From: JALYUA01 sp039931865
Lineage (GTDB): Bacteria > Acidobacteriota > Thermoanaerobaculia > UBA5066 > Gp7-AA6
Assembly: GCA_039931865.1 (NCBI GenBank)
Contig: JBDTRB010000077.1
Coordinates: 1 to 17,900 of the forward strand
DNA length: 17,900 nt
Direction: 5' to 3'
A program made the position numbers and the translations under genes. Shown piece by piece: positions 1 through 7,407 of the stretch. The notes beneath the pieces are model-generated. The model saw only the letters and a list, made by a program, of their open reading frames with translations. It was not told the DNA's origin and searched no databases. Positions within the stretch are counted from its first letter, which is position 1. Each line of letters begins with the position of its first letter.

Positions 1-56
1 GTGTCCCGAGGGCCCGAAGGGCCAGCGGGACGGTTCGATCCCGTTCAGCTCCACCA
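1..56 (+). ncRNA. ssrA: 3' end of tmRNA (partial, cut by window edge)
   Basis: The segment ends in a tRNA-like 3' half. It has a T-arm with a five-pair stem (29-33 with 41-45, one G-T pair) around the loop TTCGATC, then a 3' acceptor strand CAGCTCC, a discriminator A and an encoded CCA (54-56). The ending CAGCTCCACCA is the hallmark 3' terminus of tmRNA, which rescues stalled ribosomes and tags their products. A GC-rich hairpin (11-15 with 19-23, loop GAA) sits just before the T-arm, where tmRNA carries helix P12. The 5' half, the tag reading frame and the pseudoknots lie outside the window, so a class II tRNA with the same acceptor cannot be fully excluded. The encoded CCA suggests this copy, not the one at 172, is the functional end. 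Confidence 0.72.
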
Positions 57-171
57 AGACTTCTCACAACACAGATTCTGTAAACCCATCGCCGCTTGAC
101 CAGCAGGAGGATCGAACCGTCGACCTCCGGGGGTTCGGGGGGCCATCGCCCCCCGCTCATGGAGCGCGACG
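57..171. other. Spacer between the two tmRNA-end copies, hairpin rich
   Basis: No gene is supported here. Three inverted repeats can be read: 106-128 (GGAGG and TCGA arms around ACCG, one bulged A), 137-154 (a perfect seven-pair GGGGGGC/GCCCCCC stem with loop CATC), and 155-165 (GCTC/GAGC). The motif gaccagcRggag occurs after both tmRNA-end copies (around 98 and 232), so the duplicated unit may be larger and decayed. These stems could be scars of an excised element or part of a degenerate RNA copy. Confidence 0.4.
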
Positions 172-226
172 GTGTCCCGAGGGCCCGAAGGGCCAGCGGG
201 ACGGTTCGATCCCGTTCAGCTCCACC
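172..226 (+). repeat. Second, partial copy of the tmRNA 3' end (direct repeat)
   Basis: These 55 bases are identical to positions 1-55, including the P12-like hairpin, T-arm and 3' acceptor strand. Identity stops at the last base of CCA, which is C here instead of A. No matching 5' acceptor strand (GGAGCTG or GGGGCTG) lies between 57 and 171, so this is not a complete RNA gene. Direct duplication of the 3' end of tmRNA or tRNA is what site-specific integration leaves behind, but the copies are only 171 bp apart and no integrase is in view. A simple tandem duplication or a remnant att site are the two readings. The left limit of the repeat cannot be determined because copy 1 starts at the window edge. 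Confidence 0.85.
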
Positions 227-256
227 CTGTCGACCAGCGGGAGACTGAGAAAGAGA

Positions 257-285
257 AGAGGGGGCGCCCGCCGGGCGCCCCCTCT
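257..285 (-). terminator. Probable intrinsic terminator of the Vgb-like gene
   Basis: A perfect 13-pair GC-rich stem (257-269 with 273-285) closes a three-base loop. On the minus strand the hairpin starts about 22 bases after the stop of the propeller gene at 308 and is followed by a pyrimidine run rich in T (TCTCTTTCTC). The plus-strand side has no T tract, so its main job is likely on the minus strand, although it may also stop read-through from the RNA gene. Confidence 0.6.
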
Positions 286-307
286 CTGAGACCTCACCTC
301 GGAGGCG

Positions 308-1612
308 TCAGGGGCAGGTCGCGAATGCGGCCGTGTCCTGAATCGGTTGAAACGCAACGCCCTGCGGATTCACGTACGTCTTCACGGTCCCCGACTGGGT
401 GTCGGTGACCGTCATGGTCACGCTGACGTTCGTCAGGCCTCCGGCGAAAGCCCAGTAGCGAGAGTTGAAACCGCAGCCGTTGACGACCTTGATGACCATC
501 TCCACGTTGTTGGCGCTGAAGAACCAGAAGTATCCGGTGTCCGACGTCAGCGACACGGCGTTCCCGACGCCGGAACCGGTGGCCGTCTGCCAGGTGGTGC
601 TTACGCGGAACCGGCCGTTGTTCAAACAGAGATTGGTGGCGGACGCCGTGCAGAGACCCAGGCTGAAGCGCCCGATCGAGGGGCTGAGCCCTTTGGTGAA
701 CCAGAGGTTGCCGTCGGCACCCGTGACGATTCCCCCTATAACGCCGCTGTCCCCGGGAATGGGGTACTCGGTGACGGCTCCTGTGGGCGTGATCCGCGCG
801 ATCTCGTGATCTCCCGTGCTCCAGATGTTGCCATCGGGTCCGGCAGTCAGGGCCTCGCCGTGTGCCGTCCCGGGAATGTTGAACTCGGTGACGGCTCCCG
901 CCGTGGTGATGCGGCCGATCTTGTTGTCGGAATCGCTGACGAACCAGAGGTTTCCATCCGCCGCTCCGGTGATCGCCGTGAGACGGCTCATCGTCAACGT
1001 TGGAAATTGCGTAATTACACCGTCGGGCGTAATCCGGTCCACGTGGTTTCCGAGTCTCTCCGTGAACCAGAGGTTCCCATCGCTGCCCGGCGCGATGGAA
1101 GCGGGGTCGGAGGGAGTCTGGAACTCGGTGATCGCGCCGGCCGGAGTGATGCGCCCGATCTTGCCCAGGGCAAATTCTGTGAACCAGAGATTTCCGTCCG
1201 ACCCGACGACGATCGAGTCCGGCGTCGACGACGTATTCGAAAGGGGATACTCGGTCACGGCTCCCGCCGTTGTGATCCGGCCGATCTTGCCGGCGTTCTC
1301 GGTGAACCAGAGGTTTCCGTCGGGGCCCCGGGTAATCGAAGTGGGTTCGCTTCCGGCGGTTGGGATCGAAAACTCCGTGACCACGCCCGAAGGCGTGATG
1401 CGGCCGATCTTGCTGGCGTTTCTTTCGGTGAACCAGACGTTTCCGTCCGGTCCGGCGGCGATACCGACCCCGTCCCCGCTGATCGAATACTGGGTAAACG
1501 ACTGAGCTCCCGCCGCGCCCGCGAGCGCCATCCCGACGACCGCAACGCCAGAGATCCGCCGCAATGCCGAAACGCGCCAATTGCCGCCGATCCCTCCGGT
1601 TCCCCTGGACAT
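308..1612 (-). CDS. Secreted Vgb-like seven-bladed beta-propeller protein
   Basis: The 434-residue product begins with a signal peptide (positive residues up to about 19, hydrophobic 21-35, cleavage near AGA-Q at 36/37). Seven repeats of roughly 40 residues follow, each with the core GPDGNLWFTE...KIGRITPxGxVTEF, the pattern of the virginiamycin B lyase/SMP-30-like propeller family. Residues 321-434 form a separate domain with four cysteines (321, 329, 380, 433) and the segments DTGYFWFF and FAGGLTNV. I associate this module with secreted proteins of Acidobacteriota. The mature propeller has very few histidines, so real streptogramin lyase activity is doubtful and ligand binding or a surface role is more likely. 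The ATG is supported by AAGGAG six bases upstream. The gene lies 147 bp after the anti-sigma gene on the same strand and may have its own promoter. Confidence 0.85.
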   Translation of the reverse strand: MSRGTGGIGGNWRVSALRRISGVAVVGMALAGAAGAQSFTQYSISGDGVGIAAGPDGNVWFTERNASKIGRITPSGVVTEFSIPTAGSEPTSITRGPDGNLWFTENAGKIGRITTAGAVTEYPLSNTSSTPDSIVVGSDGNLWFTEFALGKIGRITPAGAITEFQTPSDPASIAPGSDGNLWFTERLGNHVDRITPDGVITQFPTLTMSRLTAITGAADGNLWFVSDSDNKIGRITTAGAVTEFNIPGTAHGEALTAGPDGNIWSTGDHEIARITPTGAVTEYPIPGDSGVIGGIVTGADGNLWFTKGLSPSIGRFSLGLCTASATNLCLNNGRFRVSTTWQTATGSGVGNAVSLTSDTGYFWFFSANNVEMVIKVVNGCGFNSRYWAFAGGLTNVSVTMTVTDTQSGTVKTYVNPQGVAFQPIQDTAAFATCP

Positions 1613-1759
1613 ACACCACTCCTTGTTTTAGTCCGAGGTGAGCGGGCCGCGGTACACGGCCGTCGACTGGACTCTCTGGTTAGCGGAGTGGGGAAGGAAG
1701 GCGCGCTATCTCACCCGGCCACTGCAATTTCTCGAAAGGAACTTCGGGGTGCCCGATCC

Positions 1760-2593
1760 TCAGGGCTTCGGGATGGCCCGGAAGCGGTACGTCGCCAGCA
1801 GATGCCCGGAGGCCGCGTCTTCCACCGCGAGCCGGTAAGTGCCGGCCGCGAGAAGACTCGAAGGCAGGCTGACCGCCAGCATTCCGCCCGAAGCGACATC
1901 CGCCGTCAACGGATCGCCGACAGGATGTCCTTCTGCCGTCGAAATCCGGACGCGGTATTTGCGAACGTTCGCCTGATCCGGCTGGTCGAAGAGCAGGACG
2001 ACCCAGGCGTGAGACTCCGGGAGCACGACGCGATCCCCCGGTTCCGACGAAGCGCCTCGCGTGAGGTTGAGCGTGAAGACGGAAGCGGCCAGGGGTGCCG
2101 CGTTCAAGGCGCCGACCACGGCGTCGGACCGAAGCGCGCGGTTGGCGCGTTCCTTCTGAAGAGCCTGTTCCAGCTCGGCCTGACGAAGCCGGGCGCGTTC
2201 CGAATCGTGCCGGCTGGACTCGGCCTCCCGCCGGGCGCGGCCCGCCTCCCCGTAGAAAAAGAGCGAGGCCGCCGTCGCGGTGATAAAGCACGCGGCCGCG
2301 AGAAAGGCCAGGAGAGGACGGGCTCGGTTCAGCGCAAAACGATCGCGAGAGATCGGCCTCGCGGACGACACCGGGGCCTCCGCCGTAAACCCGGGCGGGA
2401 GCTCCCTCAGGCCGCCGCGAAGGCGCTCCACGGTCTCGAGCTTCTCCAGACAGACGGGGCAATCAACAAAATGCTCCTCAAAGGCCCGCCGTTCCGCGTC
2501 CGGCAGCTTTCGCATCCAGTAGCGGTCCGCGGTCTGATTCTCTTCGAGTGCCTGATGATCCATCTCCATCAGACGTGCATCTCCGGCGCCCAT
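1760..2593 (-). CDS. Membrane-spanning zinc-finger anti-sigma factor
   Basis: The 277-residue product has an N-terminal cytoplasmic part with the anti-sigma zinc-finger signature HxxxCxxC (H41, C45, C48). One membrane helix follows at about 93-114, then a charged, probably coiled-coil stretch (117-155), then a beta-rich domain (about 165-275) expected outside the membrane. This is the architecture of anti-sigma factors that hold an ECF sigma factor at the membrane and sense an envelope signal with the outer domain. Its ATG shares one base with the TAA of the sigma gene (TAATG), so the two are translationally coupled. M9 and M11 are alternative starts. I do not recognise the outer domain. The long helix between membrane and outer domain is a plausible protease-accessible region, which matters because a CHAT protease gene begins the operon. 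Confidence 0.82.
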   Translation of the reverse strand: MGAGDARLMEMDHQALEENQTADRYWMRKLPDAERRAFEEHFVDCPVCLEKLETVERLRGGLRELPPGFTAEAPVSSARPISRDRFALNRARPLLAFLAAACFITATAASLFFYGEAGRARREAESSRHDSERARLRQAELEQALQKERANRALRSDAVVGALNAAPLAASVFTLNLTRGASSEPGDRVVLPESHAWVVLLFDQPDQANVRKYRVRISTAEGHPVGDPLTADVASGGMLAVSLPSSLLAAGTYRLAVEDAASGHLLATYRFRAIPKP

Positions 2594-3204
2594 TATCCCG
2601 CCTCACCGGGATTGTTTCTGCGCCCGGCCCTTTCCAGATAGAGATCCCTGTATCTCTCACGGGCACGAAACAGGACCCGATTGAAATGGAGACTCGTCAG
2701 CTCCAGATCCCGGCAGATCGCCTCTTTCTCGTCTTCGGCGACGTAAAAGCGGAAGAGCATCTGGCGGTCGCGGTCAGATGTCATTTCTGAAAGGACCCGC
2801 CTCACGAATTCGCCTCTCTCGCTGCGGAGCAGAGTCTCGAGCGGATCGGCGCGAACGCTGGCGATGTCGCCCAGTTTGACGTCCCCCGTCGTCCGCCGCG
2901 CAGCGACCCTTCGGAAGTGGTCGGTGACCAGATTGCGCGCCAGCGAGCAGATGAACCCGGAGAGCCTCCGCGGGTCGCGGACGTCTCCCTGGCGAATTTT
3001 CTCGAGCGCGATTCGGAACGTTTCCTGAAAGAGATCGTCAACCGCCGCCGCGTTGCTGCTCTCGGCGCGGAGGATGATCCCGATGCCCCGACGGTATCGC
3101 TCGACCAGCTCCGCCTCCGCGCCGCTGTCTCCCTCACGGATCCGGCCCACCAGCGCGGCCGCGCTGTCCCCGGGGTCGACTGCAGTCGCTCCCGGTACGG
3201 GCAC
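2593..3204 (-). CDS. ECF-family RNA polymerase sigma factor
   Basis: From a GTG at 3204 the product has 203 residues, the usual ECF length. Region 2 covers about 17-100 and includes the core-binding helix DLFQETF (57-63) and the -10 recognition segment ICSLARNLVTDHFRR. Region 4 (about 135-190) contains a helix-turn-helix ending in SLHFNRVLFRARERYRDL. The GTG lies one base after the TGA of the CHAT gene, so translation is probably coupled; no strong ribosome site is visible. A TTG at 3282 would add 26 residues inside the CHAT gene and is less likely. The sigma factor should direct polymerase to an unknown regulon and be held inactive by the next gene's product. I saw no convincing GGAAC-type autoregulatory promoter upstream of the operon. 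Confidence 0.88.
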   Translation of the reverse strand: MPVPGATAVDPGDSAAALVGRIREGDSGAEAELVERYRRGIGIILRAESSNAAAVDDLFQETFRIALEKIRQGDVRDPRRLSGFICSLARNLVTDHFRRVAARRTTGDVKLGDIASVRADPLETLLRSERGEFVRRVLSEMTSDRDRQMLFRFYVAEDEKEAICRDLELTSLHFNRVLFRARERYRDLYLERAGRRNNPGEAG

Positions 3205-3205
3205 G

Positions 3206-6200
3206 TCAGTTCCAATCGCCCTGCAGAACGAAGGCAGCCCAGTAAAAAGGCGACGACCAGCGCTTGTCCCCTCGGACCGCAATCTGGGCGGCGCGCAGGG
3301 CGTCGGCGGGCCGAAGCCCCTTCACCAGTATTCCGCGGTAAAAGTCCTTCATCAGCTCGGATGTGGCGCGGTCCGGCACTCTCCAGAGGCTTGCGATGAT
3401 CCGGGGCGCGCCCGCGTACATGAAACCGCGCGAGATTCCCAGAAGCCCCTCGCCGCGGACTTCTTTTCCGAGGGCTGTTTCGCAGGCGGAGAGGACGACG
3501 AGGTCTGCCGACAGCCGGAGCTTGTATATGTCCCGTGTCTGCAGGAATCCGTCCGCCGGACGGCCGCGCTCGTCGACCAGCGACAGCACAATCCCCGAGA
3601 GCTCTGGATGGTGCGCATCCAGGAGGGCGTGGCTGGCGAAGTGCACGATGCGCGCACTCGAAACCTCCGGTCCAAGGGCCGCCACGCGGCTTGCGTGAAA
3701 ATCGAGCGCCTCGAACGTCTCTTTCCGCCCCGCGAGCTCGGTGATTGCCTCCGCTTCGCGGCGGCTGCCGGCAAGGCGCTCGAGGCCTGGAACCCCCGTC
3801 TCCTGCATCGATCGGGAGAGCGCGTCGGCCGAGGCGGCGGGTGTGGGGCGCGAGGAGTGGTGCGTGCCAAGCACGCGAGGATCCTCGCGGCTGAAAACGG
3901 GGTCCGCAAGCACAGCCAGGCGCCGTTCGGGAGGAATCCGGCTGGACGCGCCGAGTCGCAGAACCGCGAGCGTCGTCGCCGAGGGAAGACTCACCAGCTC
4001 GTGCTCCGAAACGAGAGGGCCGGGAGAATGCGACCCGCCGCCCGTGGAGGGTATCGGAAGCGCCGCGAAGGGCACGTAGAGGAGAGCGCCTTCCACCACG
4101 ATGGCCAGGCGTTTTTTCGTGAGCTCGCCTGCGACCGGACCGAGGAGTATGCGGCTCAAATCAGACGCTCTCCGGACCCCTTCCGCATAGCCGCCCCCTC
4201 CGCCGCTCCACGACCGGTAAAGGCGGTGGGCCGCCGCTTCGATCACCCCGCGGGCCGGCAGCTGATGGGTGGTCAGTCCGTCGGTTGTCACCGCCCACAA
4301 ATAGCTTCGCTCCTCCCCGAGCGAGTACTCGAGGAGGAGGGTGTCGTTGTCGAGGACCTGATCGCGGATTTCTTTCAACGCCAGCGGACGGGGACGCGCG
4401 AGTGCCATGAAACGAGGGCTGACCGCTCTCAGCCGTCCTTGCAGATCCTCGTATTCCGTCAGAAGCGCGTCCAACGCGCGGGAAGGCGGCGGTTCGGGCC
4501 CTGGCGCTCCTGCCAGCCGCCGCTGTTCCTCCCGGCGTGCGGCCTCGAGCCGGGTCTCCATGGACCGCTCTTGCGCGAGAAGCGTTTCGTCGATCCCCTC
4601 TTTCAGGTCGATGCGGGCTCCAGCCAGTAGCTCGATCAGGCTGCGCGCCTTCGCTCGCTCGCTGGCATGCAGCGCCTCGGCGTCCCATCCCCCGTTCGGA
4701 TGCTTTCGGTGAAGGTCCATGAGGACGTCGATCAACAGGTCGTAACGCTCGTGTGTCTTCGCCATGAACGCCGCCCGCTCGCCCACCCCGGGGATGGATC
4801 CGCGAAGCGATTCCGTGAGGCGCAGCGCGTCCTCGATCAGCGCCCTGGACGTGTCGAGGTTCCCGAGTCCCCGCTCGGCACGGGCCAGATGCATGAGCGT
4901 CATCGCTTCGTGGATCCGATCCGCCGAAGCCCGGACGCGCGGAAGAGCCTCGCGAAGCCTCTCCCGGGCCCCGGCGAAGTCGCCCCGGGCAAGATGGGCG
5001 GCGCCGATGTTCGTGAGCACCATCGCCTCGCCCCGCTGGTCATCGCAGGCATGCAGGAGCTCACGAGAGAGATCGAAGTCCCGCATCGCGGATTCCGGAT
5101 CTCCTCCGGCGAGGCGCGCGAGACCCGTGTGATTGAGAGTGAATCCCTGAAAGCGCTTGTCCCCCGCTTCGCGGAGAAGGTCGAGGGCGAGCGAGTATTC
5201 CCGAAGCGCCCGTGGCAAGTCGTTGCGATCGAGAAAGATGTTTCCAATCGAGTAAAGGGCGACGCCCTCCTCCCGGCGGCTCCCGAGCGCGCGGAAACGG
5301 CCGAGAGCGTCCCGCAGATCCGCGAGCGCCCGGTCCGGCTCTCCCAGTCCGAGGTAGTCGACGGCGCGGTTTTTCAGGATCGTCGCGACTCCAAGCCGAT
5401 CGCCGGCGGCCGCCGCGAAGCTCATCGCTTCCGTATAGCGGACCACCGCCTCGGGAAGGTTTCCGAGACCGCCCTCTGCGACGGCGATGTCATTGAGCGT
5501 CTCCGCCTGGCCGCGCGAGTCCCCGTCGGCTCGGTACAGTGCGAGCGCCTCGGCCAGATACTCCAGGGCCCGCCGCTGTTCACCCACCTCGGAGTGCGCC
5601 AGCCCGACCTTCCCGAGCGCGGACGCTTCGCCGCGCCGGTCTCCCTCGAGCCGCCAGAGCGCCAACGCTTCTTGAGCTCGCACCAGGGCCTGGCGAAGGT
5701 CACCGAGGAGTGAAAGCGCGTCGCTCAACCGGGCGAGCGTCGAGGCCTCCTCGCGCCGGTCGGCGATCTCCCGCCAGACGCTCAGCGAGCTTTCGTACTT
5801 TTCCACGGCCTGCTTCGACGTCTCGGCAGACCTTCGCACGAGCAGGCGGTCCGCTTCGCCCCGGAGCGCTTCCGCCGCGAGACGCCGGCCGTCCTCCGCG
5901 CTCGGCGGCCTCGGGAACCCGGGCGAGAGCCTGTATGTCCCGGCAACGGACGCCGAACTGCGCAAACGGATCTCGAGGCGTTCGACTCCGTCCGCCGGGG
6001 TCACGAGGGAAAGGGACAGCGGCTCGGCCCGGTCCCCGGCGTTGTCAATCTCGGCCAGTACGACCCCTTCCGGAGAGAGGACTCGGACCGAAGCGTCGAG
6101 GTGATTCTGTTGGATCTCGACGTGGAAGAAGTGTCCCCGAGGGAGGGAAATCTCGTACACGTGGATTTCCCCGGGTCCGATCCTTCGTTCTACGGCGACC

Positions 6201-6298
6201 CCGGGATTGAGAGCCGTCGGCGGGAATGGGACGGGCGCCGGCACGGCGATGCCGCGAAAGAGAAGCGCACCCAGAAAAACTACCGCCGCTCGAAACAT
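3206..6298 (-). CDS. Exported TPR-CHAT protein, caspase-like protease
   Basis: The 1030-residue product starts with a probable signal peptide (hydrophobic 3-18). Residues about 30-128 form a beta domain resembling bacterial pre-peptidase C-terminal (PPC) domains. A long series of tetratricopeptide repeats covers about 155-540, with typical A-x-x-x-x-x-A-L-x-x-x-R helices. A helical linker leads to a C-terminal CHAT domain (about 720-1030). The caspase-type dyad is intact: His890 in HFASHA and Cys939 in LSACETALG. CHAT enzymes are clan CD cysteine peptidases related to separase and caspases, usually activated through their TPR part. The ATG at 6298 has AGGGG about ten bases upstream. This is the first gene of the operon with the sigma and anti-sigma genes. 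If the signal peptide works, the protease acts outside the cytoplasmic membrane, on the same side as the anti-sigma outer domain. Confidence 0.88.
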   Translation of the reverse strand: MFRAAVVFLGALLFRGIAVPAPVPFPPTALNPGVAVERRIGPGEIHVYEISLPRGHFFHVEIQQNHLDASVRVLSPEGVVLAEIDNAGDRAEPLSLSLVTPADGVERLEIRLRSSASVAGTYRLSPGFPRPPSAEDGRRLAAEALRGEADRLLVRRSAETSKQAVEKYESSLSVWREIADRREEASTLARLSDALSLLGDLRQALVRAQEALALWRLEGDRRGEASALGKVGLAHSEVGEQRRALEYLAEALALYRADGDSRGQAETLNDIAVAEGGLGNLPEAVVRYTEAMSFAAAAGDRLGVATILKNRAVDYLGLGEPDRALADLRDALGRFRALGSRREEGVALYSIGNIFLDRNDLPRALREYSLALDLLREAGDKRFQGFTLNHTGLARLAGGDPESAMRDFDLSRELLHACDDQRGEAMVLTNIGAAHLARGDFAGARERLREALPRVRASADRIHEAMTLMHLARAERGLGNLDTSRALIEDALRLTESLRGSIPGVGERAAFMAKTHERYDLLIDVLMDLHRKHPNGGWDAEALHASERAKARSLIELLAGARIDLKEGIDETLLAQERSMETRLEAARREEQRRLAGAPGPEPPPSRALDALLTEYEDLQGRLRAVSPRFMALARPRPLALKEIRDQVLDNDTLLLEYSLGEERSYLWAVTTDGLTTHQLPARGVIEAAAHRLYRSWSGGGGGYAEGVRRASDLSRILLGPVAGELTKKRLAIVVEGALLYVPFAALPIPSTGGGSHSPGPLVSEHELVSLPSATTLAVLRLGASSRIPPERRLAVLADPVFSREDPRVLGTHHSSRPTPAASADALSRSMQETGVPGLERLAGSRREAEAITELAGRKETFEALDFHASRVAALGPEVSSARIVHFASHALLDAHHPELSGIVLSLVDERGRPADGFLQTRDIYKLRLSADLVVLSACETALGKEVRGEGLLGISRGFMYAGAPRIIASLWRVPDRATSELMKDFYRGILVKGLRPADALRAAQIAVRGDKRWSSPFYWAAFVLQGDWN

Positions 6299-6418
6299 CG
6301 CGCCCTGTCCCCTTTGTTCGGCCTCCTCCGAGGCTTCTGCCGGGGGAGAGTTTCCGAAGCACTGAGTCTACCGCCCGGTCGACCCGTTGCGCGTTTCGTC
6401 CTCCGGACGCCCGGTCCC

Positions 6419-6455
6419 GAAGGACTGCGCTCGAAAATCGCGAGCGCGGTCCTTT
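6419..6455. other. Strong 15-pair hairpin between the decayed gene and the CHAT operon
   Basis: Arms 6419-6433 and 6441-6455 pair throughout, with two G-T wobbles, around the loop AAAATCG. Neither side has a clean T tract. The hairpin lies just after the stop of the decayed secreted-protein gene and about 120 bases before the CHAT start. It could therefore be a weak or factor-assisted terminator insulating the CHAT operon, or a structured element near its promoter. Confidence 0.4.
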
Positions 6456-6468
6456 CGACGCCTCTATC

Positions 6469-6868
6469 TCACTTCAATCCGCGCCGGATCTCCTCGACGA
6501 GCGTCCGCAGCCTGGCCTGATCGTCGGACCGCACGAGACCGAGAAGACGATGTTTCCCTTGCGGTACGTGCCGCCCACGAGCCCGCGTCCGGGAGGGGGC
6601 GCCATTCCCTCCTCTTCAGCATGGCGTCGGCCGAAGCTCCCGCGGCCTCGGTCAGGATCATGAACTGCCCGCCGGCGTTCGCGGGCCCCGAATAGAAACA
6701 CGTCGTCGCGGTCGATCCCGCCTTGTTCAAAGTTGCGGAGTAACCCATGATCCGGCCCAACGCCTCTGCCGTCAGAACCTTGCAGGGATCGTGAGCGGCA
6801 GACGCGGGAGCGGCCGGAAGAAATCCGATGGCGGTCGCGATGGCGAGCTTGGCGCGTGGAAAGCGAAT
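6469..6868 (-). pseudogene. Decayed gene for a small secreted protein
   Basis: Coding signal changes frame along this stretch. It opens with a signal-peptide-like segment (RFPRAKLAIATAIGF, ending PASAAHD), then DPCKVLTAEALGRIMGYSAT and a stretch ending GGQFMILTEAAGASADAML. Near 6615 the sensible reading moves to a second frame (GLVGGTYRKGNIVFSVS), and near 6535 to a third (SDDQARLRTLVEEIRRGLK, stop at 6469). The first codon is ATT, with AAGGT eight bases upstream, where ATG would be expected. The DPCxLLT start, central cysteine and closing helix match a common type of small secreted bacterial protein of unknown function. Two frame changes plus a lost start point to a pseudogene. Clustered assembly errors could explain the frame changes but hardly the start. 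Confidence 0.65.
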
Positions 6869-6988
6869 GAGGGGATACCTTCAACCGTTCGGTCCCGGTC
6901 AAACGGAAACGAGGAGTCTCCAGCGCGTACACCTCGATCCGAGAGGCCGAGCCCGGAGCGGCCGGCACGCATCCGGCGGAGCGCCGCC

Positions 6989-7264
6989 TCAGCGCGCGGG
7001 CGCTGCGGTCGGTGAAATCTGGGGAGTGATCTCCTTGCCGGGGACCGGGGTTGCCTCGTCGAGCTTCAGCACCATCCCCGAGGGAGTGCGCAGCACGTCG
7101 ATCGGCGTGTTGTCGGGTGTGGGCGGGGGCGGGGCGGGCGCCTCGGCCTCCGCGTGCCGGCGGGCGTGCGGCTTGCGCCCGCACCCCGGCGAGGCGATGA
7201 CCAGGAGAACCAGCGCCGCCCGCGCGAGCAGGAGAGCCCGGCCGGAATGATGGCCCACGTTCAT
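6989..7264 (-). CDS. Small predicted lipoprotein, proline-rich
   Basis: The 91-residue product has a positively charged start, a hydrophobic segment (10-24) and a lipobox-like end at SPGC (Cys28), predicting lipid attachment and membrane anchoring. The mature part opens with a basic stretch, followed by a proline- and alanine-rich linker (about 39-50) and a short segment around VLRTPSGMVLKLDEATPVPGKEI. The ATG at 7264 is preceded by GGAGG four bases upstream, which supports it as a real gene. It follows hflX by 143 bp on the same strand. No known family is recognised. Confidence 0.7.
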   Translation of the reverse strand: MNVGHHSGRALLLARAALVLLVIASPGCGRKPHARRHAEAEAPAPPPPTPDNTPIDVLRTPSGMVLKLDEATPVPGKEITPQISPTAAPAR

Positions 7265-7407
7265 GAATCCTCCGGCTGGAAGAAACCAGCCCGTTGCGAC
7301 GTCCGCCCGGACAGGGCCCTCCTGTCCTCGACCGGAACCGGGATTTTCGTCACGAATCCTAGCTCAACCGCCCGCCTGAATCGCCGCTTCGTTGTCGCGG
7401 CGGCCGA

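Noticed and set aside
308..1612. True streptogramin (virginiamycin B) lyase, i.e. antibiotic resistance
   Set aside because: Propeller repeats match the family, but the protein is secreted, has an extra domain and has few histidines, so the lyase active site cannot be identified.
294..1619. 441-codon second open frame on the minus strand, enclosing the propeller gene
   Set aside because: It is the out-of-frame shadow of the propeller repeats. It lacks a signal peptide and has an Arg/His-rich nonsense composition, while the other frame has clear repeats and a ribosome site.
347..2641. 764-codon open frame on the plus strand
   Set aside because: It is antisense to the propeller and anti-sigma genes and has no recognisable domain. 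Its length follows from high GC content.
3205..3282. Longer sigma factor starting at TTG 3282
   Set aside because: It would overlap the CHAT gene by 77 bases and add a non-conserved leader. GTG at 3204 gives the normal ECF length and tight coupling.
6474..7184. 236-codon minus-strand open frame
   Set aside because: It runs through two unrelated genes in the wrong frame for most of its length. Only its last part carries the middle fragment of the pseudogene.
7309..7327. Seven-pair hairpin between hflX and the lipoprotein gene as a terminator
   Set aside because: The stem GGACAGG/CCTGTCC is perfect, but no T tract follows on either strand. It is too weak to call.
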